Translations under genes and position numbers: made by a program | Assembly (NCBI GenBank): GCA_034769895.1 | Contig: CM068367.1 | Coordinates: 346,665,611-346,729,610, forward strand | DNA length: 64,000 nucleotides | Source: Magicicada septendecula | Taxonomy: Eukaryota; Arthropoda; Insecta; Hemiptera; Cicadidae | Direction: 5' to 3' | The notes under the pieces: model-generated | What the model saw: the letters and a program-made list of their open reading frames with translations, nothing else | What the model was told of the DNA's origin: nothing | Databases searched by the model: none | Part shown: in pieces, positions 38,605-49,149 of the stretch | Layout of the letters: each line of letters begins with the position of its first letter | Numbering within the stretch: position 1 is the stretch's first letter

Positions 38605-38820
38605 CTAAGATAGGTCCAATGGAAATGTTAACTTTAATCGTTTTGTCTGCAGGCTGTTGTCTAGTAGATTTACGGCTAGAGGATTTGTGTGCTCTTCAAG
38701 CCGTTTCACATATCTTTCGCTGAACATCTCAATGGGTTCACTGACTGAGGCCAGGTCCAGGTCGCTATAGATGTCTTTGTTGCTGAAGTTATTTTTAAAC
38801 TCTTGCAATAAAGTTAGTTT
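38605..38820 (-). pseudogene. Jockey-type LINE, extreme C-terminus of ORF2
   Basis: The minus-strand frame (67 codons) ends ...YVKRLEEHTNPLAVNLLDNS... then KRLKLTFPLDLS, stop. This is the standard last segment of Jockey-clade ORF2 ('RLxxHxNPLAxxLLD...RRLKRxxPLDL'). Nothing recognisable lies upstream, so only the last ~60 residues remain. Confidence 0.65.
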
Positions 38821-38999
38821 CTATGCATAATGTGTAAGCCTATATGAAATTGTGAATAAACGTTATGAATAAGAGTGTGGAACGATAAATCTTGATAAAA
38901 TGCCCATAATGACGGTCGATGGTGGTTCTATGAATTATGACATGTGCTGATGTATTTGTGATGTTCCCATACACACATTCGGCGTGAAGTGAATAACAC

Positions 39000-40560
39000 C
39001 TTACGTCTTTTATGTGTGTTTTATATTCTGTATGTTCTGTGTATTTATATCACACAGCTGACCATATTTTCGCCTACGTGCAGATTGGTACGTATCACGA
39101 TGGTTAGTATCAACATTTTAAGCCATCCCTTTGCTTTTCCTGAGGGAAAACAAGGTTGTCTCAGCTCAGCTGCTCCAATATTAAAGAGGCTTTATCGGCA
39201 ATTTTGTAACCTCTCTCCTAACCACCGAATGAAAATAGTGAATTCCTTCCTCTTTAAAATCAGGGAGATAGGTTCCTTCCTTTCTACCTACGGTCTTCGA
39301 TAGTGTACGTTGATGGTCACTCCGGCCTGCAACATTGTTAATGTGTCCAATGGATTTGTCATTCCTTTATCTTGTGTCACCACTTTCCGCAGCTGCGAGC
39401 GTAGTACATTTCCTCACCGTATTGTCTTCTGCTGTCCGGTGGGACTCCTAACTGCCATAACTGTAGTAGGTCCATACGGTCAACTACAATGCCAAAGGTG
39501 CAGTTCGAATCTAAAACTCTGTATCTACACCAATCCAATGTGAATGTGAACGAACACCAAAGGAACACGTTCCTGACAATCTTTAAATTTCGTTGGTAAG
39601 AACGTGTCCCATTAGGTCTATCCACGACCGGACTATTCCCTTTTTAAATACTTAGGACGGTACGTTTTTAGGTATCGATAGCCCTTATCTCTCCGACAGA
39701 AGATTGAAGTAGCCTACGCGGGACATCTCAGAACCCTGTAGAGTGTGAGTTGTCCGGGTCGCAGCCCGGTGATCAAGGCGATCATGTGTTTGCAGCACAA
39801 GGACGTTATCGAACTACTACTCTTTGCAAGATGTGTGTGCAAGTAAGGATTTGCGTGGTTTTTGGTTGCGCCGGCCTGATTCCACGACTGGGCTGCGATT
39901 CCGTGGATCCCTTAAGGACTCACTCACAGGAGCTTAGAGTCGTACTGGCGTGAGCGGTAGGCGTGATGCCGCGAGCGTTGGTCGAACGTTGTGCTGTCAC
40001 GCCAAGGTGACACTTATTCCTCAATAAGCACTTGCACACCTTGTGGAAATCTGGACCATATAACAGCGTAGCCAAGACGGTTCGACAAGTCTTCCGTCGC
40101 TTTAGGCTATAGCTTGGTTTATGTCAGACAACGGATCACGGAAGATTAGGAATGTGGTGTCAGTGCAGTCAAGGTTGATGTAAACAATGGCCTACGGAGG
40201 AGCATCAAGTAGAACAATGGACCAAGGACGTTTGACGTGTACCGTGTGCTGTGGGTTGTCTTTACTGTTTAGCTGACAACGAATGTGCGGGAAGAGGATT
40301 CCACAGCCTTTTTTTGCGATCAGGTGAGTTGGCAGAGTCAGAATGAAATCCTCTAAGGCAGAACATGTGGAATCCTCCCGATGGGGGAGCGCTATTTCTA
40401 ACATTCCATGGGGGTCGTGCACGTTTGTTGGTGACCGACAGGGGAGACCAACAAACACGGGCCGCCTACGTTTTTGCTACACGTAAGAACCTTGTTATAA
40501 ATAGACAGGTGGCTTTGTTGCCTCGACCTTTTTCAGGGTTTCAGTTATGTGGTCGTTGAA
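39000..40560. other. GC-richer block of unknown origin
   Basis: About 1.5 kb is clearly less AT-rich than its surroundings and contains longer frames on both strands (104 codons at 38,989 plus; 88 codons at 40,192 minus; 82 codons at 39,377 minus). The minus-strand frames together look most coding-like, but I cannot name a family. It is probably a decayed element rather than a host gene. No terminal repeats were found. Confidence 0.3.
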
Positions 40561-41369
40561 GTTCAGTTGCAGGACTAGCCAAATGCCATTATACGTCTTG
40601 TACGCAATTCAAATTATCTTAACCTTATAGAGCTAGTTGTTCAGGAATTGTCAAGGAAGAAAAGAAAAGAAGAAAAGGCGCGTAGCCATCAACAGGAGAA
40701 ATTCAAGAAAACGGCTTCACGAATAGCTCTCGCGATGTCAGTCCTTTTCCATAGAAGGGAGTCGCAACTCCTGGAAAGAAACGGTGACCAATTAGACTGA
40801 GGCTTGAGTTTCAACGCCGATGTGTTCAAAAGATGTTAAAAAAAAACTTGAGACGTCTATTCAAACTGTTCCCATGGTGTCGTATCGCGTCTACCTACTG
40901 TGCGCACACTGCCTTCTATTTCTAAATGTTGTCTCACGTAGTAGCTTCCGTCTGGTGTTCGCTTTGGCCGACCACTAATAAGGAAAGATTGAAATCTTCC
41001 AGCTCTTACCTTTCGTTAATTGTTAGTATCTTCTTTATAAGTGATGTAGTCTGTAGGGATATATTAGTTCCTCTTTAACTAATTTTGTTCCATCAGTCAC
41101 ATGTCGATAAATAACAGTAGCGTGGCGTCCATGTAACCGCTGTTACCGGCGGCAACAGTAGTGGAAATAAGAGAAAATAATATTAATTATATCACAGAAT
41201 GAATACTTTGGTTATTGAGTAATTTGAAATCCGAACAATATTAGCAGGGAAACTTGAAGAAAAGCATAGCATTGCTTTAGAACTGCTGGGCACTTGCAAT
41301 GTCTTGTGTTGCCGCCTCGGACATCGGTAATGCTTTACTGCGTACGGTCATTGACCCCGTAGTAGTTGT

Positions 41370-41377
41370 TACTGTAC
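41370..41377. repeat. 8-bp target duplication of the 41.4-45.3 kb hAT, left
   Basis: TACTGTAC, identical to 45,287-45,294. Confidence 0.9.
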
Positions 41378-41462
41378 TAGGGTTGCCAGACGTCCCGTAT
41401 ATACGGGATTGTCCCGTATTTTCACGAACTGTCCCGGTGTCCCGTTATGTCCCGTATTTTAT
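41378..41462. promoter_or_regulatory. Subterminal TGTCCCG repeats
   Basis: CGTCCCGTATATACGGGA forms a palindrome, followed by TGTCCCGTA, TGTCCCGGT, TGTCCCGTT and TGTCCCGTA. The spacing of roughly 10-20 bases and presence at both transposon ends fit binding sites for the transposase N-terminal zinc finger. Confidence 0.6.
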
Positions 41463-41751
41463 TCAAAACTGCATTAAAATAAATTAATATTTAAGTAGAG
41501 GTGCTCAGACGACCGCATAACAGTTGGCAACACTACCTAGTCAAGGCCAACCACCGTTAGTTGTCATCAACTTGTTATATGAATCACTTGTTGTTTAGTT
41601 TATCATCTGTTGTCACGTCTCAACTCTTTCTTACGTTATATTTGCGTGGTTCAATTGTGCGATATTTAGTGTTGTGTGTTGCTGCTGGTAGCCGGTTATT
41701 ACCAGTTGCGGTAAATCATTAATTTCATTGGTATTTTGTAACGATAATATA

Positions 41752-42294
41752 ATGCCAAAACGTAAGTGTTGTTTTAACGATGATTATACTAAAGAGTGGG
41801 ATTTTATTCGAAGAGGCGAACAAGAACATGAAGCTACCTGTAGGTTGTGCAGTTGTACTTTTAGTATTGGTCATGGTGGGAAAGCAGACATTGTACAACC
41901 TATTCAAACAAAAAAACACAAAAATCAGATTCCAGTTCCATCATCCTCGAAACCTGTAAGTAGTTATTTTTTAAAAAGACATTCAGATGAAGATGACAAA
42001 GTAACTGCAGCTGAAATGACAATGGTGTATCACACTGTTAAACATCACCAATCGTTCAGTTCCAGTGACTGCAATAACAAACTTTTCAGCACCATATTCC
42101 CGGACTCAAAAATTGCCGAAAAATGTTCTAGTGCCCGAACTAAATGTACAGCCTTAATTAAAAATGTGATTGCACCTCAATCAGTAAAACATGTCATAAC
42201 TGTTGTAAAGAATGAAGCCAATTTCTATGGGATTTCTACCGATGCCTCTAATCATAATAACGAAAAAATATTTCCTGTTACTGTACAATACTAA
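41752..42294 (+). pseudogene. hAT transposase, N-terminal part (zinc finger and first catalytic Asp)
   Basis: The frame from MPKRKCCF encodes about 180 residues. A BED/TTF-like zinc finger is visible (CRLCSCTF with a His about 20 residues on), then a basic linker and SYFLKRHSDEDDK. The RNase H-like core starts at FYGISTDAS, whose Asp is the expected first catalytic residue, and the frame ends KIFPVTVQY. The family normally continues Y/F-F-x-P-x-x-G. That continuation (FTPKNG) is present five bases later in another frame, so a single small indel near 42,292 explains the stop. The next block begins at 42,297. Confidence 0.85.
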
Positions 42295-42296
42295 AC

Positions 42297-43159
42297 TTCA
42301 CCCCCAAAAATGGTATGGAATTTAAGTTAATCAAAGTTTCTTCTTTGCCAAATGAAACATCTGACGCTATTGTAGAACTGTGTACTACAACTTTAGAATC
42401 GTACGAGTTGGATGTAAAAAAATGTGTAGCCTTTTGCGGCGATAATTGCAATACGAACTTTGGCGGCCGTCAACGTCTTGGGACTAATAATGTTTTTTAT
42501 AAATTGAAAACAACTTCGAATGGTGACATGGAAGGAATTGGTTGCCCTGCACATTTATTGCACAATACAATGCGCACAGCTGCAGATACATTGTCAGTTG
42601 ATGTAGAAGTTATTGTAATGAAAATATTTTCGCACTTTAGTACATATACTGTGCGAAATGAACGTCTGAAGGATTTTTGTGAATTTGTAGGGGTTAGGTA
42701 TCATACAATTTTATCGCATTCTAAGACGCGCTGGCTGTCACTGTCAAATGCCATTGAGAGAATTTTAAAACTGTTCCCAGCTTTGAAGTCATATTTTCTT
42801 TTGCTTGAACACCCGCCAAAGATACTGTTTGATTTCTTTTCATCTCCTTTAAGCGAGTGCTATTTGAATGTAGTACACAGCCTCCTTCATGCTCTCAAAA
42901 TGAAGATTTTAGAAATTGAGGGTGGAGATGTTTTGGGCACCCTTAAAGAAACAGAGAAGATCTTTAAGGAACGACATGATGCGAATTTTATTCCTATCAG
43001 TGTAAAAACTCTAATTAAATCGGAAGATATACTACCAGAAAAGGCAGAAGAGTTTTTATCTGAGGTCCAACGATTTTATAAAATTGGTTATGATTACCTT
43101 CGAAGCTGGATGGACGCCCTGAATAAATATGACTTATATTCGTGGATGAAGCTTAATAG
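42297..43159 (+). pseudogene. hAT transposase, middle part (catalytic core)
   Basis: The block reads FTPKNGMEFKLIKVSSLPNE and then CVAFCGDNCNTNFGGRQRLG, which holds the second catalytic Asp. CPAHLLHNTMR is the conserved C..H motif of the hAT insertion domain, and KTRWLSLSNAIERIL is another signature. It then runs through an alpha-helical region to DLYSWMKLNS. The frame is open from 42,297 until it meets the inserted element at 43,160. In-frame continuity with the block at 44,648 is exact if one 8-bp duplication copy is counted once. Confidence 0.85.
43152..43159. repeat. 8-bp target duplication of the inner hAT, left
   Basis: CTTAATAG, identical to 44,640-44,647. It lies inside the transposase frame (codons CTT AAT AG-). 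Confidence 0.92.
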
Positions 43160-44639
43160 CAGTGGCGGCTCGTGACTTAAGAGGCTGGAGGGCGCGGCCT
43201 TTAGGCTTCTTAATTATTTATCAATATTGAAGTTAACGCAAAATGGAAATGTCGCCAATGTTTGATCACATAATTCATTAATAAAATACGAATAGTAACA
43301 CGTGCAGCATGCAAATATTATTTACAAATTTGATCTCGCTCAAATATTGTGAGCTCTTGTAGAGAGTCAGCAGCTTTATTAATAAACATAACCACAAACT
43401 GTCGAAAGTGTCCACAAAAATGTCTATGCTGTATTTCTCAAGAAAGTCTTTAGTCTTTTCAGAGTCGAAAAGCAGCGCTCAGGTTTGGCAGTTGTCATGG
43501 GGGTAGTTATGACAATTTTCAGAAGTATCAACACTTCTTTGAAAACTGACGTAAGATTGTTTTCTTCTATAAAGTTAAGAAGTTTTATTGCGCCTTTAAT
43601 ATTATAATCATGCCGTCTGTATAATAGTTCCATTCACTCCGGAGTTTGTTTTCTTGTAAGAAAGGTTAATACCGAATCACTAGCTTGAATTTTTCTTCCG
43701 GAAAGTTTGTAGAAAAAAGTGGAAATAACTCATTGGACATCAATGAAGCTGCTTCTAGGTGACCCGTGTAAGTAAATCTATCTTTTACGTGAGTTATAAT
43801 GATGTCACGTACTTCTTTTGCATACCCTATTCTAGTGCTGCATACAACATTATTGGATCACCATTATCTCTGGGAGACAATAAAATACATGGAAAACAGA
43901 ACAAAGATTTCTGAATGTCGCAGCCACCCAGATCCAGTCATTTTATTGGTATGCATCTTTTGAAAGCAGTTGCCATCTGAAAACACGATTCCCACTTTTC
44001 TTATTTTCTGTTTGCATCATGCAAACACCTAATTGTTGGCCTACCTAATGACTTAAGTTCAATTTTTTGATCTTGCAAAAGTTATTGCTTTAAGGGCCTG
44101 CACTGAATGTTAAAATGTTGGATTAAATGTTAAAACAAAACCTAATAATTCGACACTACAGTATTTCCCTAAATTATTCGTGAAGCTATTAAAAAAAACA
44201 CAAACTCAAAACCTAAACCTAAACAAATGCTCGCACTCAATTAACCACGCCAGAGGAACTATAAACACTAAAAAGAGCAAATCTCATATTATTATCAATA
44301 GTCTGCGATTAGTTGTACTGAGTGAATCACACCGCGTTCTGCTAAACGTGGCGCGGAAGCCGGCGCGCCGAGCGACCGTCTAAATGCCGTATTTAAGCTT
44401 ACAACTTCGTCAACTTTGGATAGAGTGAGGGAATTGAGAAATGGGCGCGATTGTCAGAGCGCCGTAATGCATGCTGTTCTGAAAACATTTCTGCTATTAC
44501 CTAATACAAAAATATTTTCTTGCCGAAGTGTTTAAGAAATATGTAATTACTTTCCACAAGTAGTGATAATGGGTTGTTTAATGATATGATTTAATCTGGG
44601 GGGCGCGCGCCTTAGCGCCCTAAGAACGAACCGCCCCTG
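43160..44639 (-). mobile_element. Second hAT element (ZMYM1/Charlie-like), inserted in the first
   Basis: The ends are CAGTGGCGGCTCGTGACTTA and the reverse complement CAGGGGCGGTTCGTTCTTAG, with GGCGCG words shortly inside, flanked by the perfect 8-bp duplication CTTAATAG. The element is 1480 bp. It contains only the last third of a transposase on the minus strand, so it is internally deleted and non-autonomous. It must be younger than its host transposon, since it splits that frame. Confidence 0.9.
43424..44000 (-). pseudogene. Truncated hAT transposase, C-terminal region
   Basis: The minus strand reads, from about 44,000, WLRHSEIFVLFSMYFIVSQ, then (in another frame) a 'YAKEVRDIIITHVKDRF' and 'FTYTGHLEAASLMSNELFP' region. 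After a stop it continues MELLYRRHDYNIKGAIKLLN, then FKEVLILLKIVITTPMTTAK and PERCFSTLKRLKTFLRNTA. The last block is the hAT dimerisation motif (A.(P/C)ER.FS.L...K...R). The catalytic core is absent. Confidence 0.7.
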
Positions 44640-44647
44640 CTTAATAG
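44640..44647. repeat. 8-bp target duplication of the inner hAT, right
   Basis: CTTAATAG, identical to 43,152-43,159. Confidence 0.92.
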
Positions 44648-45101
44648 TTCACCAACATGGCAGCAATTGGAAGAGAGTTGTGTGGCTTTAAAAGAGAAGA
44701 ATGTAGGTATTGACGACAATGAACTTTTCACGGAATGGAGCAATCTTCGTGAATTTGTTACAAACGAGCTTGTAAAAAATAAAGAAAACTGGACTGAAAT
44801 TTCAACTCGGCATAAGTGGGTTCGTTACCTAAGTGCTTGTGAACTTAAATGTCAGTACACGCAGCTGCTGATAATCTGTCAGTATGTTTTCAGTATCCCT
44901 GCACATAATGCACATGTGGAAAGGATTTTTTCAATGATGTCTTTGCAATGGACGAAGGAGCGCAACCGCTTAGAATTATCTACAGTTGAAGCTATTTTGC
45001 ACATTTTAGTCAACGAAAGGAAGTCGTGTTCTGAATTCTACAGCAGTGTTTTGGAAGATAAAAACTTTTTGAAAATCGCAAAGAGTTCCAACAAGTATTG
45101 A
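44648..45101 (+). pseudogene. hAT transposase, C-terminal part (dimerisation domain)
   Basis: Beyond the inserted element the frame continues SPTWQQLEESCVALKEKN, then QLLIICQYVFSIPAHNAHVE and RIFSMMSLQWTKERNRL. This is the hAT C-terminal dimerisation signature (VER.FS.M...K..RN.L), and the Glu of HVER is the likely third catalytic residue. It ends naturally at KSSNKY, stop. An AT-rich 3' region precedes the terminal repeat. Confidence 0.85.
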
Positions 45102-45286
45102 AGTTAAAACAAAAAACAAAAATAAATTAAAAAATAATAAAAAATAAAATTATTAATAGGGTCTGCTTTTGTAACGTTATTCTGTTTGCAAGATTTATTA
45201 TACTAATTAAATACTTCAAAAATTAGGCATACATGGTTATTTTCTTAAATGTCCCGTATTTTCATTTTTAAAAAGTGGCAAGCCTA

Positions 45287-45294
45287 TACTGTAC
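45287..45294. repeat. 8-bp target duplication of the outer-level hAT, right
   Basis: TACTGTAC, identical to 41,370-41,377. Confidence 0.9.
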
Positions 45295-45703
45295 TGACTG
45301 TGGAGGGGGACACATTCGTCCACCCAATGTGTTGCCGCTGTGTAACCGGTAAAACGCTCAGTTATCAGCTATGTTCGTTTTCGGAACTGACGTGCACCAG
45401 TTACTACGTACCTATTTGTGTTTTGTTCGTTTAGTCATGTGTTTTTCTGTTTGTCTTTATTATTTTTAATTCGATTATTTGTGTCCTGATTTATTCTGTG
45501 TTAGTATAATGGAGTCAGGTCCCGTTGAACTGGGACTTTCTTCTTCTGCCAGCGAATGACAGAAAATACTCTAAAAAAAAATATTTTTGCTCTAAAAAGA
45601 ACACTTGGTACTAGAAAATTTTCGAATTAATTTTTAGGTTAAATTTTAGGCCTACCACAACCGGCAACAGCTGTTATGTACCCACGTCACGCCACTGATT
45701 TAA

Positions 45704-45742
45704 ATAATATAACAGTCTCGTTATAATATAACAGTCTCGTTA
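45704..45742. repeat. 19-bp tandem duplication
   Basis: ATAACAGTCTCGTTATAAT occurs twice head to tail, starting a few bases beyond the right end of the outer hAT-like element. Confidence 0.8.
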
Positions 45743-46850
45743 TAATTCTTCCTGTTCTTTCTTTGCCTTCCTCAATTGGATGAGAATCGCAAAGTGTCTG
45801 GGGACGTATTCTTGTTATAGTAAATTTTAATTATCTGTTACACACGCCACTTAATGTAAAATCTTTGTGGCCGATCTCTCAACTATAGGCTATCAGTTGC
45901 TGATACAAACATTTAATGTCTATTAGACCCGTTAGGCCAGACTCTAAAATCAACTGCAAGATTGGTCTAGATTCTCATCATTCAATTAGTCCTTTAAATA
46001 ATTTTTAAATACGATTAAAAACGTTTTGCTTATTTCGCCAGTACATTTATTTCATCTGTATGCCCTCCTACTTTTAGGTGTAGGACAGCCGCCAGTATAA
46101 CCCAATTAATAATCTGAACTTATTTGTAGTATACCAATAAAAATCCAGATTGGATCTAATCGGTTATTTGAATAACACTCCGGCGAATAACTGTAGACTC
46201 AGGGGTTAAAATATGAGCAAAACATGTAAGTAAGAAAGTGAAGTTACCAAAGTAATCTAAGAATGGAGGTGGAAGAATGTTTCATTTTCGAATACTATAG
46301 CGTTTCTGTAACTGGGTGCCTTAAGTAGCTTAATGAACCTATGACATAATGGCTGTTGAATTACGAGTAGTGGCAAGGATGTTTACAGAGTGCCGCTGTA
46401 TATTTACAATGCAATTGTTTACTGTCTTTAAGAAAGCTGAAATCGTTGAGTTATGATAACCCCAATACAGCATGATAACGGGTGAAATTTATGATCTAAA
46501 TGCTGACGCTGTTGTGGTGTGTTGTGACCGTTCTGTAATTGTACTCTGTCGACTACACTTTTATCGATTTCGACTCAACAATATTACATTACATTTTCTT
46601 TCATAAACGATTTGTTTATGCTTACAATCTCGTTTACACAAAGTTCGCTATTATTGTTTACGTATTTGCAGTTTCTTTGTTCTTACGAACTTCATAGCTT
46701 CAACACAATGGACGACTAGTATAACAATAATATAGGAGAATAATGTAAACTGCTTTTGAAACAGGAAAATCCATCACTTATTACCTGTTGTGGTAATGGC
46801 GATTCTAGAGCTGTAATGTAAAGGTACCATCCTAGACTGGGTGTTACAGG
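45743..46850. other. Non-coding DNA
   Basis: Nothing recognised. Confidence 0.45.
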
Positions 46851-47276
46851 CGAACCCTTAAGTCAGCAAGTAAAAGAACACGCCTACAAGGTGATGGCTC
46901 TTCCCACACTTCTTTATGGGTCTGAGAATTGGACTTTAACGAAAGGCCAGGCCAGTCGCATCCAAGCGGCTGAAATGAGATTTCTCAGGCACGTGGCAGG
47001 GAATACTCTCCATGATCATAGAATAAACACAGATATACGGCAGGAACTGAATATTATGAGTATACTCGACAGGATCACCCAGTGTCGGCTGAATTGGTGG
47101 GAACATATTTGCGGAATGGATGACTGCCGTATCCCCAAACAACTATGGAACTATAAGCCGAAGGGACGGAGAGGTGTGGGACGTCCGAGGAAGCGCTGGA
47201 GTGACCAGCTGTAATATTTGCCTATTTGAGACCGGAGCAAACCATTCTTGGTTTAAACTTTGAGGATGATGATTAA
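46851..47276 (+). pseudogene. LINE ORF2 C-terminus and 3' end
   Basis: A 107-codon frame reads MALPTLLYGSENWTLTKGQ, then AEMRFLRHVAG, RQELNIMSILDRITQCRLNW and WNYKPKGRRGVGRPRKRW, with a stop soon after and a GATGATGATT tail at about 47,265. This is the post-RT region and end of a non-LTR element. It belongs to the same family as the minus-strand fragment at 11.08-11.47 kb. This copy keeps a long open frame, so it is the younger of the two. It is severely 5'-truncated. Confidence 0.75.
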
Positions 47277-48251
47277 AAAAACAATTAGATGCTAGCTCCC
47301 GCGGGTCATAGGCTCTAACCGCCACTATATTCTGATCTTACAAAAACTGTAAACAAATATCGAGTATGGGTGATCTGCATAAACTTTCCTTTTTAATAAA
47401 CATCAAGATTTGTCCTCCATAAAACCATAAATCCGTCGTCTGTAATTTATTTCCGCCGTCATTTTAAGCCACTATGACGTGTCTAAAAGTCCCCTCTCTA
47501 ATGTGACAGTTTTGGCTGCCACTGAGTTCTGCCTCTTATAGCAAATAAGATATTATCATTTGGATTTACAGCCCACTTCAATGTGAAACAAATTTCTGAA
47601 CTGTGGGTTACGTTTCAATCATGCGATTTGGCTAAGTTATCTATAATTAAAACAAACTCTATTCAATGCTAAGACGTACCGAGCCCTGAAAGTATCCATC
47701 GAATTGCTACCAAAGAAGCGTTTAGCATTTAGCGTTTAGCGTTTAGTTTAGCACTATAGTAAGTGCTGTAAATTTCATCACATTCACTTGACCTTTTTCA
47801 GCAGTTATCATTACCGAAAAGAGATAAGTGGAGAGACATCTTCTAAAACATTGATCTGGTCACTCTCATAAATCGCTAAACCTTAAGCTGTCATACAATC
47901 AAACAGTCAAGTATTCTTTGCTGTGCCTTGCTTTGTTCAGGTGCAACGACAGTTGTTTATTTTGACTTTTACAAGAACTGTCTTTGCAGTATTGTATAAT
48001 TTATTTTTGCACTTCGATCGAAACGCATTGTATTATCAATTAATGCTATAGGTTTCCGGAGTCTGTGTACACATGTCGGAGGCAGAGAATCATTTCAATT
48101 TTTGAAAATACCGAATATTGCTCTACTGTTTCTAATAAGTAACATTATTACGTGAGGTTATAATAGTGTTGAAGAAACGTACCTTTGATCGCGAGAGTCA
48201 AAATCATATTTGTGTGTTTTGTGTAACTGAACATTATTTTGTTTGGAAAAC
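47277..48251. other. Non-coding DNA
   Basis: Nothing recognised. A short tandem of GCGTTTAG/GCATTTAG words lies at about 47,717-47,750. Confidence 0.45.
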
Positions 48252-48259
48252 GCGGTGAC

Positions 48260-48900
48260 CATAGGCGTGCGCACGGGAGGGACCAGAGGGACCTTGGCCC
48301 CCCCCCCCATTAGTTTACAAAAAAAGCCAAATTCGGACAAATTGTTTGTCTACGTTTTTAGGAAATTTGCCACAGTTCCAGTTATCAGGTGTTCTTGTAA
48401 GCGAGGCTTCTCCAAGTTAAACGCATTAAAAACAAAACTAAGATCAAATATGATGCAAGAACGACTGGGAAACTTATTTTTACATTTATAGAACAAAAAC
48501 TTACATTAGACGTTAGTTCAGATGAAATTATTGACGGATTCAAAAAGAGGGTCCCTTTCAAGAGAAGGATGTCACTGTAAGCTTTGTATCACGATCTGGT
48601 TCTACTCATATTTTAATTTTGTAATACCTACAAACTTTGACATAAATGTTTACTGAAATTATCAAACTATGTAGGCTATATATTTTTCAATAAATATAGT
48701 CAATAAATATTATTTAAGGCTTTTCTTTATTCCATTCCTTCTTATTGTCGTTGTTGTTTAGGTCACAAAAATAAGATAATGATATATCCTTAATTAATCT
48801 AGTTTTTTTTAATACTAATTTTATAGACGGTTTTACTGAGGGTATTCCATATCCCCGCTATAGTGGTCCCCCCATTGTAATCGCCCTACACACGCCTATG
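48260..48900 (+). mobile_element. hAT derivative carrying a transposase C-terminus
   Basis: The terminal inverted repeats start CATAGGCGTGCGCACGGG and CATAGGCGTGTGTAGGGC. The flanks GCGGTGAC and GCGGTGAA form an 8-bp duplication with one mismatch. Inside, the plus strand reads KFATVPVIRCSCKRGFSKLN, then KTKLRSNMMQERLGNLFLHL, stop, then in the same region EQKLTLDVSSDEIIDGFKKR. This is the C-terminal hAT dimerisation domain (normally CSCERSFSKL...K..LRSTM.Q.RL..L) with Glu changed to Lys in CER. The rest of the transposase is deleted. Confidence 0.8.
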
Positions 48901-49149
48901 GCGGTGAATGTAGTTATTTAAACTCTAATTGTATGCTCACAAACACAAGCTCGCGCGCGCGCGTGAGTATATTTACTCGTATTCGTAAACCTGTTAAAAT
49001 ATGTTTGATTCGTATATTGTAATTGGGATTCATTAAATTTAATTTTGTCGTAACGAATTTACAACTTTCCCGGGTAGTTGGCAATCTATTCGTTGAAAAC
49101 GTCTAAGAAAAAGTAAAATAGAACGCATAACATCAACCACCCATGTGGT

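Larger units (their letters stand above)
41378..45286 (+). mobile_element. hAT DNA transposon, near full length, interrupted by a second hAT
   Basis: The ends are TAGGGTTGCCA and the reverse complement of TAGGCTTGCCA, flanked by the perfect 8-bp duplication TACTGTAC. Both sizes are hallmarks of hAT. Just inside the left end, TGTCCCG is repeated about five times in 75 bp, and TGTCCCGTATTTTC recurs inside the right end: probable transposase-binding repeats. Without the inserted 1.48-kb element and its extra 8 bp, the transposon is about 2.42 kb and encodes one transposase in three readable blocks. It is inactive in its present form because of one frame change and the insertion. Confidence 0.9.
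41115..45697. mobile_element. Outer hAT-like non-autonomous element hosting the nested insertions
   Basis: The left end CAGTAGCGTGGCGTCCATGT and the reverse complement of the right end, CAGTGGCGTGACGTGGGTAC, start a pair of about 37-bp terminal inverted repeats that continue to GCTGTTACCGG / GCTGTTGCCGG. Without the inner transposon the element would be about 0.67 kb. The flanks ATAAATAA and ATTTAAAT do not form a clean 8-bp duplication, so the insertion is old or one flank has changed. The internal DNA after 45,287 contains ATGGAGTCAGGTCCCG, possibly a transposase start remnant. CAG...CTG ends favour hAT. Confidence 0.6.
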
